Source: Marinomonas flavescens (GTDB lineage: Bacteria > Pseudomonadota > Gammaproteobacteria > Pseudomonadales > Marinomonadaceae). From it: 54,788 bases of DNA. The notes below the pieces were generated by a model. That model was not told the DNA's origin, did not search any database, and saw only the letters and a program-made list of their open reading frames with translations. The translations under genes were made by a program, and so were the position numbers. Every line of letters starts with the position of its first letter. Position 1 is the first letter of the stretch. Shown one piece after another: positions 9,450 to 17,097 of this stretch. The stretch lies in NCBI RefSeq assembly GCF_004352835.1, contig NZ_SJSB01000021.1, positions 1-54,788 on the forward strand, given 5' to 3'.

Positions 9450-9523
9450 AGAACAACCTAGGTACAAAAATGCTCCTTTGAATTTAAGTATTAGTAGGCC
9501 TATTTACTGAAAAATCTGCTTTA

Positions 9524-9655
9524 CTATATCAATGCGTCTACTAATTCAGCAAAGCTCAAACCACTATTTTTAGTCGTTATATAATTTGGTTTATAAGTTA
9601 ATATCGGCGGCTTAATACGCAATTGGAAATAAGTAGAGCCGACTCTAAACGCCGA
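9524..9655 (-). pseudogene. Possible coding remnant (tyrosine recombinase N terminus?)
   Basis: The minus strand reads 43 codons before a stop at 9524 and is closed upstream by an in-frame stop next to the 10-bp repeats. Part of the peptide reads GSTYFQLRIKPPILTYKP, a pattern like the strand-rich start of some phage-type integrases (STYYFRLRIP-like). There is no start codon or ribosome site. I do not firmly recognise it; it is listed because it is next to the att site, where an integrase would be expected. Confidence 0.2.
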
Positions 9656-9715
9656 TCAGCGTATATCAGCGTATATCAGCGTATATCAGCGTATATCAGC
9701 GTATATCAGCGTATA
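9656..9715. repeat. 10-bp tandem repeat (ATCAGCGTAT, about 6 copies)
   Basis: The decamer ATCAGCGTAT is repeated without error about six times, ending in GTATAGTAG. The 10-bp period is close to one helical turn, so every copy faces the same side of DNA. It lies 37 bp beyond the stop codon of the ABC permease gene. It could be a slippage product or a protein-binding array; nothing in the sequence decides. Confidence 0.9.
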
Positions 9716-9751
9716 GTAGAAGCGTTTTAGAAAGGCCTAAGGGTTAATTTG

Positions 9752-11386
9752 TTATATTGTCACCTGTTCAGGGGCAAAGCGGGAAAGGACGAGGCGCTCA
9801 AGCATCGCGACAAGCGAGTAACCCGCAACAGAAACGAGAGTGAGAACGGTGACACAACTCCACAACATGTTGTAGTTACTTGTCGAACTTGTCAGCGCCA
9901 TAAGATTTCCAATGCCGGTTCCAGTAGCGAGCCACTCCGCCACAGTTGCTGCCAAAACAGCCATTGGAACAGCCATGCGCGCAGAGGCAAACAAAGACGG
10001 AAACATTGAAGGAACCTGCGCCAAAAATAATTTAGTCAGTGGTGGCACACGAAAACTGTCGAAATAATCGATAACCTGTCCCGGCGCCTGACGCAATCCG
10101 TGCAAGCACGACACTAAGGTGGGGAAAAAGATCATAACAGCGACAATAGACACCATTCCAAGTGAACCGCGACCTGTCGCCATAACCAATAACGGCGCGG
10201 TGACGACAATAGGAATAGAACGCAGTGCGATTGCTATAGGCGAAACGATTTTTTCGACTGCTGGCAGCATGCAAAACACCGCAGCTAACCCAGCTCCCAA
10301 AGCAAGCCCAGACAGATAACCTGGCACCATCACAACTAGAGTCTCTCGAAGTGCAGAGAATAATTCATCGCGGTTCGCCGCCGCGTGTAAACCCGTAACA
10401 AGATATGCCCAGACATCGCCTGGTCGTTTCGCAAAAAAACGAGACAGCTCTAACCTATCCATCGAAAACTGCCACAAAGAAAGGATGACCAAAATTGATA
10501 AGATAGGCGCACCAATCATCAAACTAAACTTCAGCCACCGGTTTTTCGGGGCCTTCGCCATTGGTGTAACAAGTAAGACTGGCGGATCACCAATTGACAG
10601 CGCCCGACCGATCCAACCGACCAGTATATAGCCGATGATAGCCACTACAGACGCAATTGTAGCTAACGCCCATGTGCCATCCACATCAAGAGTCCGCATA
10701 GCCTGAATACTCAGAACACCAATGCCTCGGTCTGCACCGGTAAACTCCCCAACGATCGCACCAAGAAACGCAGCTGGCGCCGCAATTTTAAGGCTGGCGA
10801 TCAAATACGGCAGGCTAGCGCGAACACGCACAACGATCATTACTGTCCAGCTGCCCCGCCCGTAACTTGCTATAAGGTCCAACCAACTTGGCGGAACAGC
10901 GCGCAAACCAACGACCAAAGGTACAAACGTAGTGTAATAAACCGACAAGGCCGCTAACGTAATTTGAGGTCCCCAACCTGGCCCATAAATCACTCGCAAG
11001 ATCGGACCTGTTGCAACCAAGGGCAAACAAAATACAACCAATACAATGGCCTGAGCCAGACGTTCAATACGAGGCACCACAACAACTATCATCGCAAGAA
11101 CGATCGCCGCCAGATTACCAAACAAAAAACCAAGCAAAGCCTCAGAAATGGTTGTACTCAAGGCACGGCCAAACAAAGCTTGATCCTCAATAATGCGTAC
11201 GACAATCGCACTTGGCGGAGCAACGATATAAAATTGAGTAAAGGCAAAACGAGCAATCGCTTCCCAAACCACCAACAATGCAACTAAGCCAAAAAAGGTG
11301 CGTAACTGGCCAAAAAAGGTGCGTAACTGGCCAAAATTCAAACGAATGGCATTACGTAGAAATAAAAAGGTATTTCCCAGTGTCAT
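9752..11386 (-). CDS. ABC transporter permease, two fused BPD_transp_1 domains (NitT/TauT type)
   Basis: A 544-residue inner-membrane protein made of two permease domains in tandem, about residues 20-265 and 285-540, each with five to six membrane segments. The EAA-like cytoplasmic loop is seen in the first (SWLDLIASYGRGSW) and second half (GQVIDYFDSFRVPP). Single-domain permeases of this family are about 250-280 residues, so one chain supplies the whole channel. Residues 20-33 contain a seven-residue duplication (GQLRTFF twice) from a perfect 21-bp tandem repeat at about 11291-11332. It is the last gene of a three-gene operon with the ATPase (2 bp upstream) and the binding protein. Substrate unknown: nitrate, sulfonate, pyrimidine or similar. 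Confidence 0.88.
   Translation of the reverse strand: MTLGNTFLFLRNAIRLNFGQLRTFFGQLRTFFGLVALLVVWEAIARFAFTQFYIVAPPSAIVVRIIEDQALFGRALSTTISEALLGFLFGNLAAIVLAMIVVVVPRIERLAQAIVLVVFCLPLVATGPILRVIYGPGWGPQITLAALSVYYTTFVPLVVGLRAVPPSWLDLIASYGRGSWTVMIVVRVRASLPYLIASLKIAAPAAFLGAIVGEFTGADRGIGVLSIQAMRTLDVDGTWALATIASVVAIIGYILVGWIGRALSIGDPPVLLVTPMAKAPKNRWLKFSLMIGAPILSILVILSLWQFSMDRLELSRFFAKRPGDVWAYLVTGLHAAANRDELFSALRETLVVMVPGYLSGLALGAGLAAVFCMLPAVEKIVSPIAIALRSIPIVVTAPLLVMATGRGSLGMVSIVAVMIFFPTLVSCLHGLRQAPGQVIDYFDSFRVPPLTKLFLAQVPSMFPSLFASARMAVPMAVLAATVAEWLATGTGIGNLMALTSSTSNYNMLWSCVTVLTLVSVAGYSLVAMLERLVLSRFAPEQVTI
11291..11332. repeat. 21-bp in-frame tandem duplication in the permease gene
   Basis: Two adjacent perfect copies of a 21-bp unit (containing AAAAAAGGTGCGTAACTGG) add seven residues before the first membrane segment of the permease. 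The frame is kept, so the protein should stay functional. Confidence 0.85.
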
Positions 11387-11388
11387 TC

Positions 11389-12237
11389 CTATCTTACCTC
11401 TGGCACGATAAATGGCCCCTCGTCAGGCTCGTCAGGCTCGTCAACAATCCCCAAGGCCGTATTAATTTGCGTTACAAGCGTTACGAACTCTGGGCTTGAA
11501 AGATGTGAGGCGCGCCGTGGTCGCTCTATAAGAATAGGGATATCAGCGCTGATGTGTGCGGGCCGATGACTCATCACGATCACTCGATCTGATAATAAAA
11601 CAGCCTCGGTCACCGAATGGGTTACCAAGAGGGTGGTCGTCCCCTGCCCTTCCCAGACACGTGGTAATTCAAGGTTCAGGCGGCGGCGAGTCATTTCATC
11701 CACCGCGCCAAAAGGTTCGTCCAGCAATAACAATCGTGCATCAGTCGCCAAACACCGCGCAATAGCGCAGCGTTGACGCATACCGCCCGACAATTCGGCT
11801 GGACGTTTATTTTCAAAGCCATCAAGGCCAACAAGCGATAAAAGTTTTTGCACCTTTTCAGGGTCTTTGGGAAGGCCCGCCAAACGACGCGCCAATGCCA
11901 CATTAGATGCCGCTGTGCGCCACGGCAAAAGTGACGGGTCTTGAAACGCAACAGATAGCCGCCCCTTACGTGCAACGATGTGAGGCATTTCACCGCCGAT
12001 TCGAATCGTACCGGATGATGCCTCTTCCAATCCAGCGATCATTCTCAACAACGTTGATTTTCCACACCCCGAAGGACCGACAAGTGCCGTAGTCGAACCC
12101 GGTTCAAGTATAAGTTCTACGTCAGATACAGCCCGAACAGCGTTATTTCCATGTCCATACGTTTTATTAATTGCCCATATTACTACTTCGGGCGGTCCGA
12201 TTTCGGATGTAGTACTTTGACCAGTGTTTTTTATCAT
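11389..12237 (-). CDS. ABC transporter ATP-binding protein (NitT/TauT type)
   Basis: The ATPase of the importer. It has Walker A GPSGCGKST, the Q-loop segment VAFQDPSLLPWR, signature LSGGMRQRCAIAR, Walker B LLLLDEPFGAVD and the switch histidine in LLVTHSVTEA. The start giving MIKNTGQS is chosen because it begins just after the stop of the upstream binding-protein gene (12245); longer in-frame versions would overlap that gene by up to 62 bp, and the start 8 codons earlier is a possible alternative. No strong ribosome site is visible, suggesting translational coupling. The permease begins 2 bp after its stop. Confidence 0.93.
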   Translation of the reverse strand: MIKNTGQSTTSEIGPPEVVIWAINKTYGHGNNAVRAVSDVELILEPGSTTALVGPSGCGKSTLLRMIAGLEEASSGTIRIGGEMPHIVARKGRLSVAFQDPSLLPWRTAASNVALARRLAGLPKDPEKVQKLLSLVGLDGFENKRPAELSGGMRQRCAIARCLATDARLLLLDEPFGAVDEMTRRRLNLELPRVWEGQGTTTLLVTHSVTEAVLLSDRVIVMSHRPAHISADIPILIERPRRASHLSSPEFVTLVTQINTALGIVDEPDEPDEGPFIVPEVR

Positions 12238-12244
12238 AATTATA

Positions 12245-13243
12245 TTAGCTGTATATCTCATCAAGAATTGAACGATCCCAAAGATCTGCGGATACTTCAC
12301 GGCCAAGCAGACCTAATGTGGCGATATTTTCAGCAACTGTTTTATCAGTAAACCAACCGAACCCAAACTTTTCAGTCAATGCAGAAGACATCAAATCCAC
12401 CTGTTTTGCAGCCTGAAGCTTCTGAATTTCGAGATCTAGACCAAGATCTGGAAATTTGGCAACAGTAAGCTCAGCAACGGCATCTGTATCTTCAAAATAG
12501 GTATTCCAGCCTTGGATTTCACCCTTCATCAGCGCAATAATCTCAGCACGCCGTGTTTTAAGTGTATTTTCAGTAACAATATACGTCTGACTGTGCACTG
12601 CGTAACCGTAGTCGGCCAGTAACATGGTGACATTTTCGACGCCTGCCACTGTCATCGCAACCGGCAAATCGGTAAGCCAGCACAGTAAACAATCAACTTC
12701 ACCGTTTACCAACGGTGCAGGATCATATTGTGTTGGAACGATATCGATTTTATTGATATCAATATTATTCAACGCGCAAAATGCCGTTAGAATGGGAGTG
12801 TTAGCAACAGCCATACCGATTTTTTTACCAACTAGATCCGCAGGCGAGTTCACTGAATTTCCTGGCAAAGATGCAATGGTGAAAGGGTTTTTTTGCATCG
12901 CAACAGCGATAATTTTAAATGGTGCACCCTCTGCTACGGCCGCTGATGCGTAATCAGCAGCAGTAATCCCCAATAAAGATGTCCCTACAACAACGGACGG
13001 TTCAACAGGTGCGTTCGGCCCGCCAGAGACAAGACTGACATCCAAACCTTTATCGTTCCAATAGCCATTTTCCTGAGCGACATATGAGCCGCCAAACTGA
13101 ACGGAAGGCAGCCATGAGAGCTGAAAATTAATAGTCGTATTATTTGTTTTTGCAAAAACCAAGCCTGCTGGGGTCAATATTAAAGCTGCCGCACCTGCTA
13201 AAAAGCTAAGCGATTCACGGCGTGTAATAGGGAGTAGTTTCAT
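12245..13243 (-). CDS. ABC transporter substrate-binding protein (NMT1/THI5-like)
   Basis: The periplasmic receptor of the importer, 332 residues. The N terminus TRRESLSFLAGAAAL has twin arginines and a hydrophobic core, so it may be exported by Tat. The mature part shows the family opening INFQLSWLPSVQFGGSYVAQENGYW, then GLDVSLVSGG and a GKKIGMAVA segment. NMT1-like receptors bind thiamine pyrimidines, riboflavin, nitrate, sulfonates or other small ligands; the residues seen do not identify which. First gene of the operon, with an AAGAAG ribosome site. I saw no thiamine-type riboswitch in the 230 bp upstream. Confidence 0.88.
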   Translation of the reverse strand: MKLLPITRRESLSFLAGAAALILTPAGLVFAKTNNTTINFQLSWLPSVQFGGSYVAQENGYWNDKGLDVSLVSGGPNAPVEPSVVVGTSLLGITAADYASAAVAEGAPFKIIAVAMQKNPFTIASLPGNSVNSPADLVGKKIGMAVANTPILTAFCALNNIDINKIDIVPTQYDPAPLVNGEVDCLLCWLTDLPVAMTVAGVENVTMLLADYGYAVHSQTYIVTENTLKTRRAEIIALMKGEIQGWNTYFEDTDAVAELTVAKFPDLGLDLEIQKLQAAKQVDLMSSALTEKFGFGWFTDKTVAENIATLGLLGREVSADLWDRSILDEIYS

Positions 13244-13780
13244 TTGGATCTTCTTTACAGGTAGGTGATTAATAGTTCGAACGTAACCATGACCCGTGTC
13301 ACAGGTGCGACCGCATCATCGCTCATTTCAGCCCTCCCTCATCAAACAACTCATTTTCCCCTAAAAAGAGCTCAGGTTTTTTCCAAATTGTTTTTGTTGA
13401 ACGAGACACCATTGTTCGATTAGCAGTATGCACTTCGATTTCCACTCAGCCAATTACGAGTATGTTTCTCCGCCAGATTGCCTTTTCATTTAAGCAAAGC
13501 TAGCTCAAACAAAAGAGTTTTAAACAACTCTACGTTATTAGGTAGTATTTTCATGAATTGGGTTACACAGATCCAACTTCCTATTAATCACAATACCAAT
13601 AAGATAAATGAGAATCAATACCGTTTTATTGTAACTGCAATCAATCTAATAATCAATTAAATTGAACGAGTCGGGAGTTGAATAAAGAGGAGTTCATAAT
13701 CAATTCTTGGCGATTGGAAGTGACCTTTTTTAAGGCACTTTTAGAGAAACAAAAAAACATAATTGGGTCGCTGGATAATC
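13244..13780. other. Gene-free region upstream of the ABC operon
   Basis: About 540 bp without a convincing gene. The first 230 bp should hold the promoter and leader of the minus-strand ABC operon. The remainder is AT-rich with short open stretches that lack ribosome sites or recognisable sequence. One, at 13702-13824, is open for 40 codons but is out of frame with the better remnant at 13781-13903. Confidence 0.6.
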
Positions 13781-13903
13781 ATGGTATTACTGCAAGTTTG
13801 GTGGGAAAAGATAAAAGATACTAACTATAAAGTTCTTTTTAATGTCATAGCTGACGATATTGCACAGACCGCCAAATACTTTATGCATGTAAATCAGGCA
13901 TAA
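13781..13903 (+). pseudogene. Possible C-terminal remnant of a GntR (FCD) regulator
   Basis: A short plus-strand reading frame whose end reads VLFNVIADDIAQTAKYFMHV. The spacing of hydrophobic, Ala and Met residues resembles the last helix pair of FCD-domain GntR regulators, which commonly control sugar-acid operons. There is no DNA-binding half and no ribosome site. Assignment is tentative. Confidence 0.25.
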
Positions 13904-13945
13904 ATCTTTGATGCTCAACTTTCCATAATTCAAATAACCCAACTG

Positions 13946-14346
13946 TCATTTCTTACTCGCAACCACCTGCTGCATCTGCTTACCAAAGCCATCAATACCC
14001 AGCCTCATTATCTGTCCACTCTTTAAATACACCTCACTGGGCTTCACTCCCATAAGTTGGATCATTCCAGAAATAAAGACTCTAATAAGACGAGATATTG
14101 ACGTAGCGTTAAGGTCAAAAGACGGATTCCATTCATCACAATCCGCAATATCTAAAGGCCTATCTGATTCTCTAAAGTCCTAATAGTAGGTTTAGAGATC
14201 AGATATAAATGAAGCACTTTTACATCAAGTTTTCTTCCAAATTACTCAGGCTTATATCCGATCTAATAACCTCAGCACCAGTGTCTAAAAACATTTTCAC
14301 ACTGGATAAACCTATACCTTAATCTGCGGCGGTAATCCGTAAAGAA
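13946..14346 (-). pseudogene. Fused remnant: SDR (2-keto-3-deoxy-L-fuconate dehydrogenase-like) plus FAH-family hydrolase tail
   Basis: Directly behind the ketoglutarate-semialdehyde dehydrogenase, the minus strand reads a broken SDR start (ITAAD, stop, GIGLSSVKMFLDTGAEVI). A frameshift near 14230 leads to DVKVLHLYLISKP. A further jump gives DEWNPSFDLNATSISRLIR, which is the mid-SDR segment typical of 2-keto-3-deoxy-L-fuconate dehydrogenases. The same frame then runs into YLKSGQIMRLGIDGFGKQ and a stop at 13946, which is the C terminus of a fumarylacetoacetate-hydrolase-family enzyme. So two adjacent genes were fused by internal deletion and are dead. They point to an ancestral L-fuconate/L-rhamnonate-type pathway. 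Confidence 0.7.
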
Positions 14347-14347
14347 T

Positions 14348-15928
14348 TCAAATAGCACTATCCGTTTTAACACCATCGACTAACCGCATAATGTTAAGTG
14401 GATTCGAATTCCTTAAGGCATCAGGCAGAAGTGAATCTGGATAGTTTTGGAAGCAGTGTGGGCGCAAGAAACGATCAATGGCCAGCGTCCCTACAGATGT
14501 ACCTCGTGAATCCGATGTGGCAGGAAATGGGCCACCATGAACCATAGAATCACACACTTCAACACCGGTTGGATAACCATTAATAAGAACTCGCCCTGCT
14601 TTTTCTTCAAGTAAAGAAATTAACACAGTAGATTCTAGTAGCTCATCCGACTCACCGATGACTGTAGCTGTTAGTTGACCATGCATTGCGCTAATACAAT
14701 CTAATAATTCCTGTTGATCTTTCGCTTCAATAACAACAGTAGCAGGACCAAATACTTCTTCTTGAAGCAATTTATCACCACTGAGTAATAATTCTGCATC
14801 GCCTTGAAATAAATAGTTCGTAGCTTCATTATCTGAGCCCTGTGCAGCAGATAAAACCTTAACACCTGGATGGGCAATTAACGTCTCACAACCTTTTTGA
14901 TAGCTCTTCAAAGTGCCGCTATTTAACATTGATTTATTCGGTTTACTCAACATCTCAGCAGTAAGTTTATTAACAAAAGTGGTGAAGCCAGGAGATCGAA
15001 CGCCTATTACAACACCAGGATTTGTACAAAATTGGCCGACACCTAAAACAACTGAGTCAGAAAGCTGTGATGCAATAGTGTCACCTCTTTTACTAAGAGC
15101 CTGAGGCAACAATACAACAGGGTTAATACTACTCATTTCTGCAAATACTGGGATTGGGTGTGGTCTAGCAGCAGCCATGTCACAAATCGCTTTACCGCCA
15201 TGTAGAGACCCAGTAAACCCAACAGCTTTCATCGCTGGATGTTTAACTAATGCTTCACCTACTCCAGAACCAAACACCATGCTAAAAACGCCTTCAGGCA
15301 TTGAGGTTTCCTTAGCCGCTCGAAGAATGGCTAGAGCGACTTGCTCGGCAGTTCCCATGTGTCCACTATGCGCTTTAAAAACGACAGGACAGCCAGCAGC
15401 TAATGCGGAGGCAGTATCACCTCCTGCAGTGGAAAATGCTAAAGGAAAATTACTCGCGCCGAATACCACAACAGGGCCCAGACCCAAACGGCACTGTCGA
15501 ATATCTGTTCGTGGTATAGGCTGCCTATTAGGCTTTGCTCTATCTATTCTTGCGTCGTAGTAATCCCCTCGTAATAGTACTTCTGCAAACAAGCGCATCT
15601 GATTACTAGTACGGCCACATTCACCTTTAATACGAGCTTTATCAAGGGCCGTTTCTTGCTCTACTAAACTAACAAAATCTTCTTTGAGCATATCAAGCTC
15701 ATCTGCAATTTTGTTTAAAAATTCTGCACGACGAGTCGCTGGAAGCTTGTTATAAAAAGGAAAAGCTAATGCGGAAAGTTGACAAGCAGCATCAACTTCA
15801 CTCTGCGTCGCTTGATAAAATGACGGTGTTAAATCTAGCCCTGTTGTTGCATTTTTACTCTTTAAGACAACATCACCCTCAGCACTTCGTGCACTTCCAA
15901 TAAAATTGTAACCGCTATAATTAGACAT
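14348..15928 (-). CDS. 2,5-dioxovalerate (alpha-ketoglutarate semialdehyde) dehydrogenase
   Basis: An aldehyde dehydrogenase of the long (about 525-residue) ketoglutarate-semialdehyde type, which oxidises 2,5-dioxopentanoate to 2-oxoglutarate with NAD(P)+. Seen are the cofactor segment VFGASNFPLAFSTAGGDTAS, the catalytic Glu in FAEMSSINP and the nucleophilic Cys in GVGQFCTNPG. It is the last step of the Weimberg pathway begun by xylD and xylX, which lie beyond the LysR gene on the other strand. A TAGGAAA ribosome site precedes the ATG. A GATAACT-type palindrome lies about 80 bp upstream, like that in the xylX promoter. Dead SDR/FAH remnants follow it. Confidence 0.92.
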   Translation of the reverse strand: MSNYSGYNFIGSARSAEGDVVLKSKNATTGLDLTPSFYQATQSEVDAACQLSALAFPFYNKLPATRRAEFLNKIADELDMLKEDFVSLVEQETALDKARIKGECGRTSNQMRLFAEVLLRGDYYDARIDRAKPNRQPIPRTDIRQCRLGLGPVVVFGASNFPLAFSTAGGDTASALAAGCPVVFKAHSGHMGTAEQVALAILRAAKETSMPEGVFSMVFGSGVGEALVKHPAMKAVGFTGSLHGGKAICDMAAARPHPIPVFAEMSSINPVVLLPQALSKRGDTIASQLSDSVVLGVGQFCTNPGVVIGVRSPGFTTFVNKLTAEMLSKPNKSMLNSGTLKSYQKGCETLIAHPGVKVLSAAQGSDNEATNYLFQGDAELLLSGDKLLQEEVFGPATVVIEAKDQQELLDCISAMHGQLTATVIGESDELLESTVLISLLEEKAGRVLINGYPTGVEVCDSMVHGGPFPATSDSRGTSVGTLAIDRFLRPHCFQNYPDSLLPDALRNSNPLNIMRLVDGVKTDSAI

Positions 15929-16008
15929 AATTTTCCTATATTTTTTTACAGTTTAGGATAACTTACGCCTTGTACAGATTACTTTCTAATGGTCTTTTTT
16001 AATTAATC

Positions 16009-16025
16009 GATAACTAAAAGATATT
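16009..16025. promoter_or_regulatory. Imperfect GATAACT palindrome upstream of the KGSA dehydrogenase
   Basis: GATAACTAAAAGATATT agrees at 13 of 17 positions with the perfect palindrome at 17003-17019. It lies between the stop codon of the LysR gene and the dehydrogenase start, where an operator for that gene would be. Binding by the LysR protein is inferred. Confidence 0.4.
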
Positions 16026-16031
16026 GAATGG

Positions 16032-16982
16032 TTACTTTTTATTCTCCATACACCGCTGTGCATTGTGTTGAAGGATGTTTGCAAACTCCAACGCTGGGCC
16101 AACTAATTCATCCCCTTTCCTAGTCAAAATTCCGTAGTACTCCGGCACTAAATCCAGTGGTGTATTAAGGACACAAAGAGCTCCGCTCTCTACATGAGGC
16201 CGTACCATGGTCGTTGGTAACATGCCTATCATTGGGCCTCGCTGTAATAGCTCTAAAAACGTTTGTACGGATATCGTCACAACAATATTTTGCGGTAATG
16301 CAACCCCAGCCTTGGCAAATGATTCCTCCATCCTATTCCTGATCGGGGTTCCTTTAGGATACAAAAGCCAAGGCCACTCAAAGAGTTTATCAAGCGGTAT
16401 GGCTTCCCCTCCACTTAATGGATGGTTCGAGTTCACTACCAAACAAAAATTTTCAGGCGCTAAAGGTATAAAATCAAAACTTTGCTGTTGACCTTGCTCT
16501 GAGAAACGGCCGATCGCTAGATCCAATGTTTTTTCTTCTAGCATTTTCATCAAGTTACCACTTGTCTGCTCGACAACCTCCACATTCAATAAAGGGTGTC
16601 TTTGCTTAATTTCCAAAATAGCTTCAGGCAAAACAGCGGAGGTTGCAGCAAAAATACCACCAACTTTTAGATAGCCATATCCTCCGTTATGCAAACTTTT
16701 CATTTGTTCAACAAACCCCTCAGCACTATTCAATGCTGTATGGGCATATTTTATAACATGCTCCCCTAAAGTCGTTGGAATCATGCTTCGTGGCTGTCGC
16801 TCAAAGATGTCAAAACCAAACAAACTCTCAATTTCTTTCAGCATTTTACTCACAGCAGGTTGGCTCAAATTCATATGCTGAGCGGTTACATGCATGTTTT
16901 TTGTTTTACCAAGTGAGTCTAATAAATATAAGTGCCGAAATTTTATCCAGTTACAAAAAGTGGTCATTGAAAAATTAGACAT
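16032..16982 (-). CDS. LysR-family regulator of the sugar-acid cluster
   Basis: A 316-residue LTTR. The N-terminal winged helix-turn-helix is seen in MHVTAQHMNLSQPAVSKMLKEIE with the following LFGFDIFERQPR wing, and a LysR substrate-binding domain covers about residues 100-305. It belongs to the GbpR/PcaQ-like subgroup by look (SLFGFDIFERQPRSMIPTTLG), which often respond to sugars or aromatics. AAAAGGATC precedes the start. It is divergent from xylX across 115 bp holding a perfect T-N11-A palindrome, so it most likely controls xylX-xylD-dctQMP-dld and perhaps the dehydrogenase. Its inducer is presumably a pathway sugar acid. Confidence 0.9.
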   Translation of the reverse strand: MSNFSMTTFCNWIKFRHLYLLDSLGKTKNMHVTAQHMNLSQPAVSKMLKEIESLFGFDIFERQPRSMIPTTLGEHVIKYAHTALNSAEGFVEQMKSLHNGGYGYLKVGGIFAATSAVLPEAILEIKQRHPLLNVEVVEQTSGNLMKMLEEKTLDLAIGRFSEQGQQQSFDFIPLAPENFCLVVNSNHPLSGGEAIPLDKLFEWPWLLYPKGTPIRNRMEESFAKAGVALPQNIVVTISVQTFLELLQRGPMIGMLPTTMVRPHVESGALCVLNTPLDLVPEYYGILTRKGDELVGPALEFANILQHNAQRCMENKK

Positions 16983-17002
16983 AATATAGATCCTTTTTTA
17001 TT

Positions 17003-17019
17003 GATAACTAATAGTTATC
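17003..17019. promoter_or_regulatory. Perfect LysR-type palindrome in the LysR/xylX divergent promoter
   Basis: GATAACTAATAGTTATC is a perfect 7-3-7 inverted repeat containing the T-N11-A core of LysR-regulator sites. It lies between the divergent LysR gene and xylX. A degenerate copy lies before the KGSA dehydrogenase. Confidence 0.65.
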
Positions 17020-17097
17020 ACACAGTAACAACATCTCATTGGATTTTATCAGTATGTCATCTTAATGTAGATTTAATTAGAAAAGGAAATAGAAATT

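Larger units (their letters stand above)
9320..9751. other. Gene-free left end of the island
   Basis: About 430 bp without a convincing complete gene. It holds an inverted repeat (AATCCGCAT at 9349-9357 and ATGCGGATT at 9405-9413), the second TGGTCACAATATG motif at 9437, a possible coding remnant at 9524-9655, and the 10-bp tandem repeats at 9656-9715 just beyond the end of the ABC permease gene. Confidence 0.6.

Noticed and set aside
13244..13480. Thiamine-pyrophosphate riboswitch before the NMT1-like receptor gene
   Set aside because: The conserved CTGAGA and ACCTGA segments of that riboswitch are not present on the minus strand.
13478..13660. 60-codon plus-strand frame upstream of the ABC operon
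   Set aside because: No ribosome site and low-complexity AT-driven composition; no similarity recognised.
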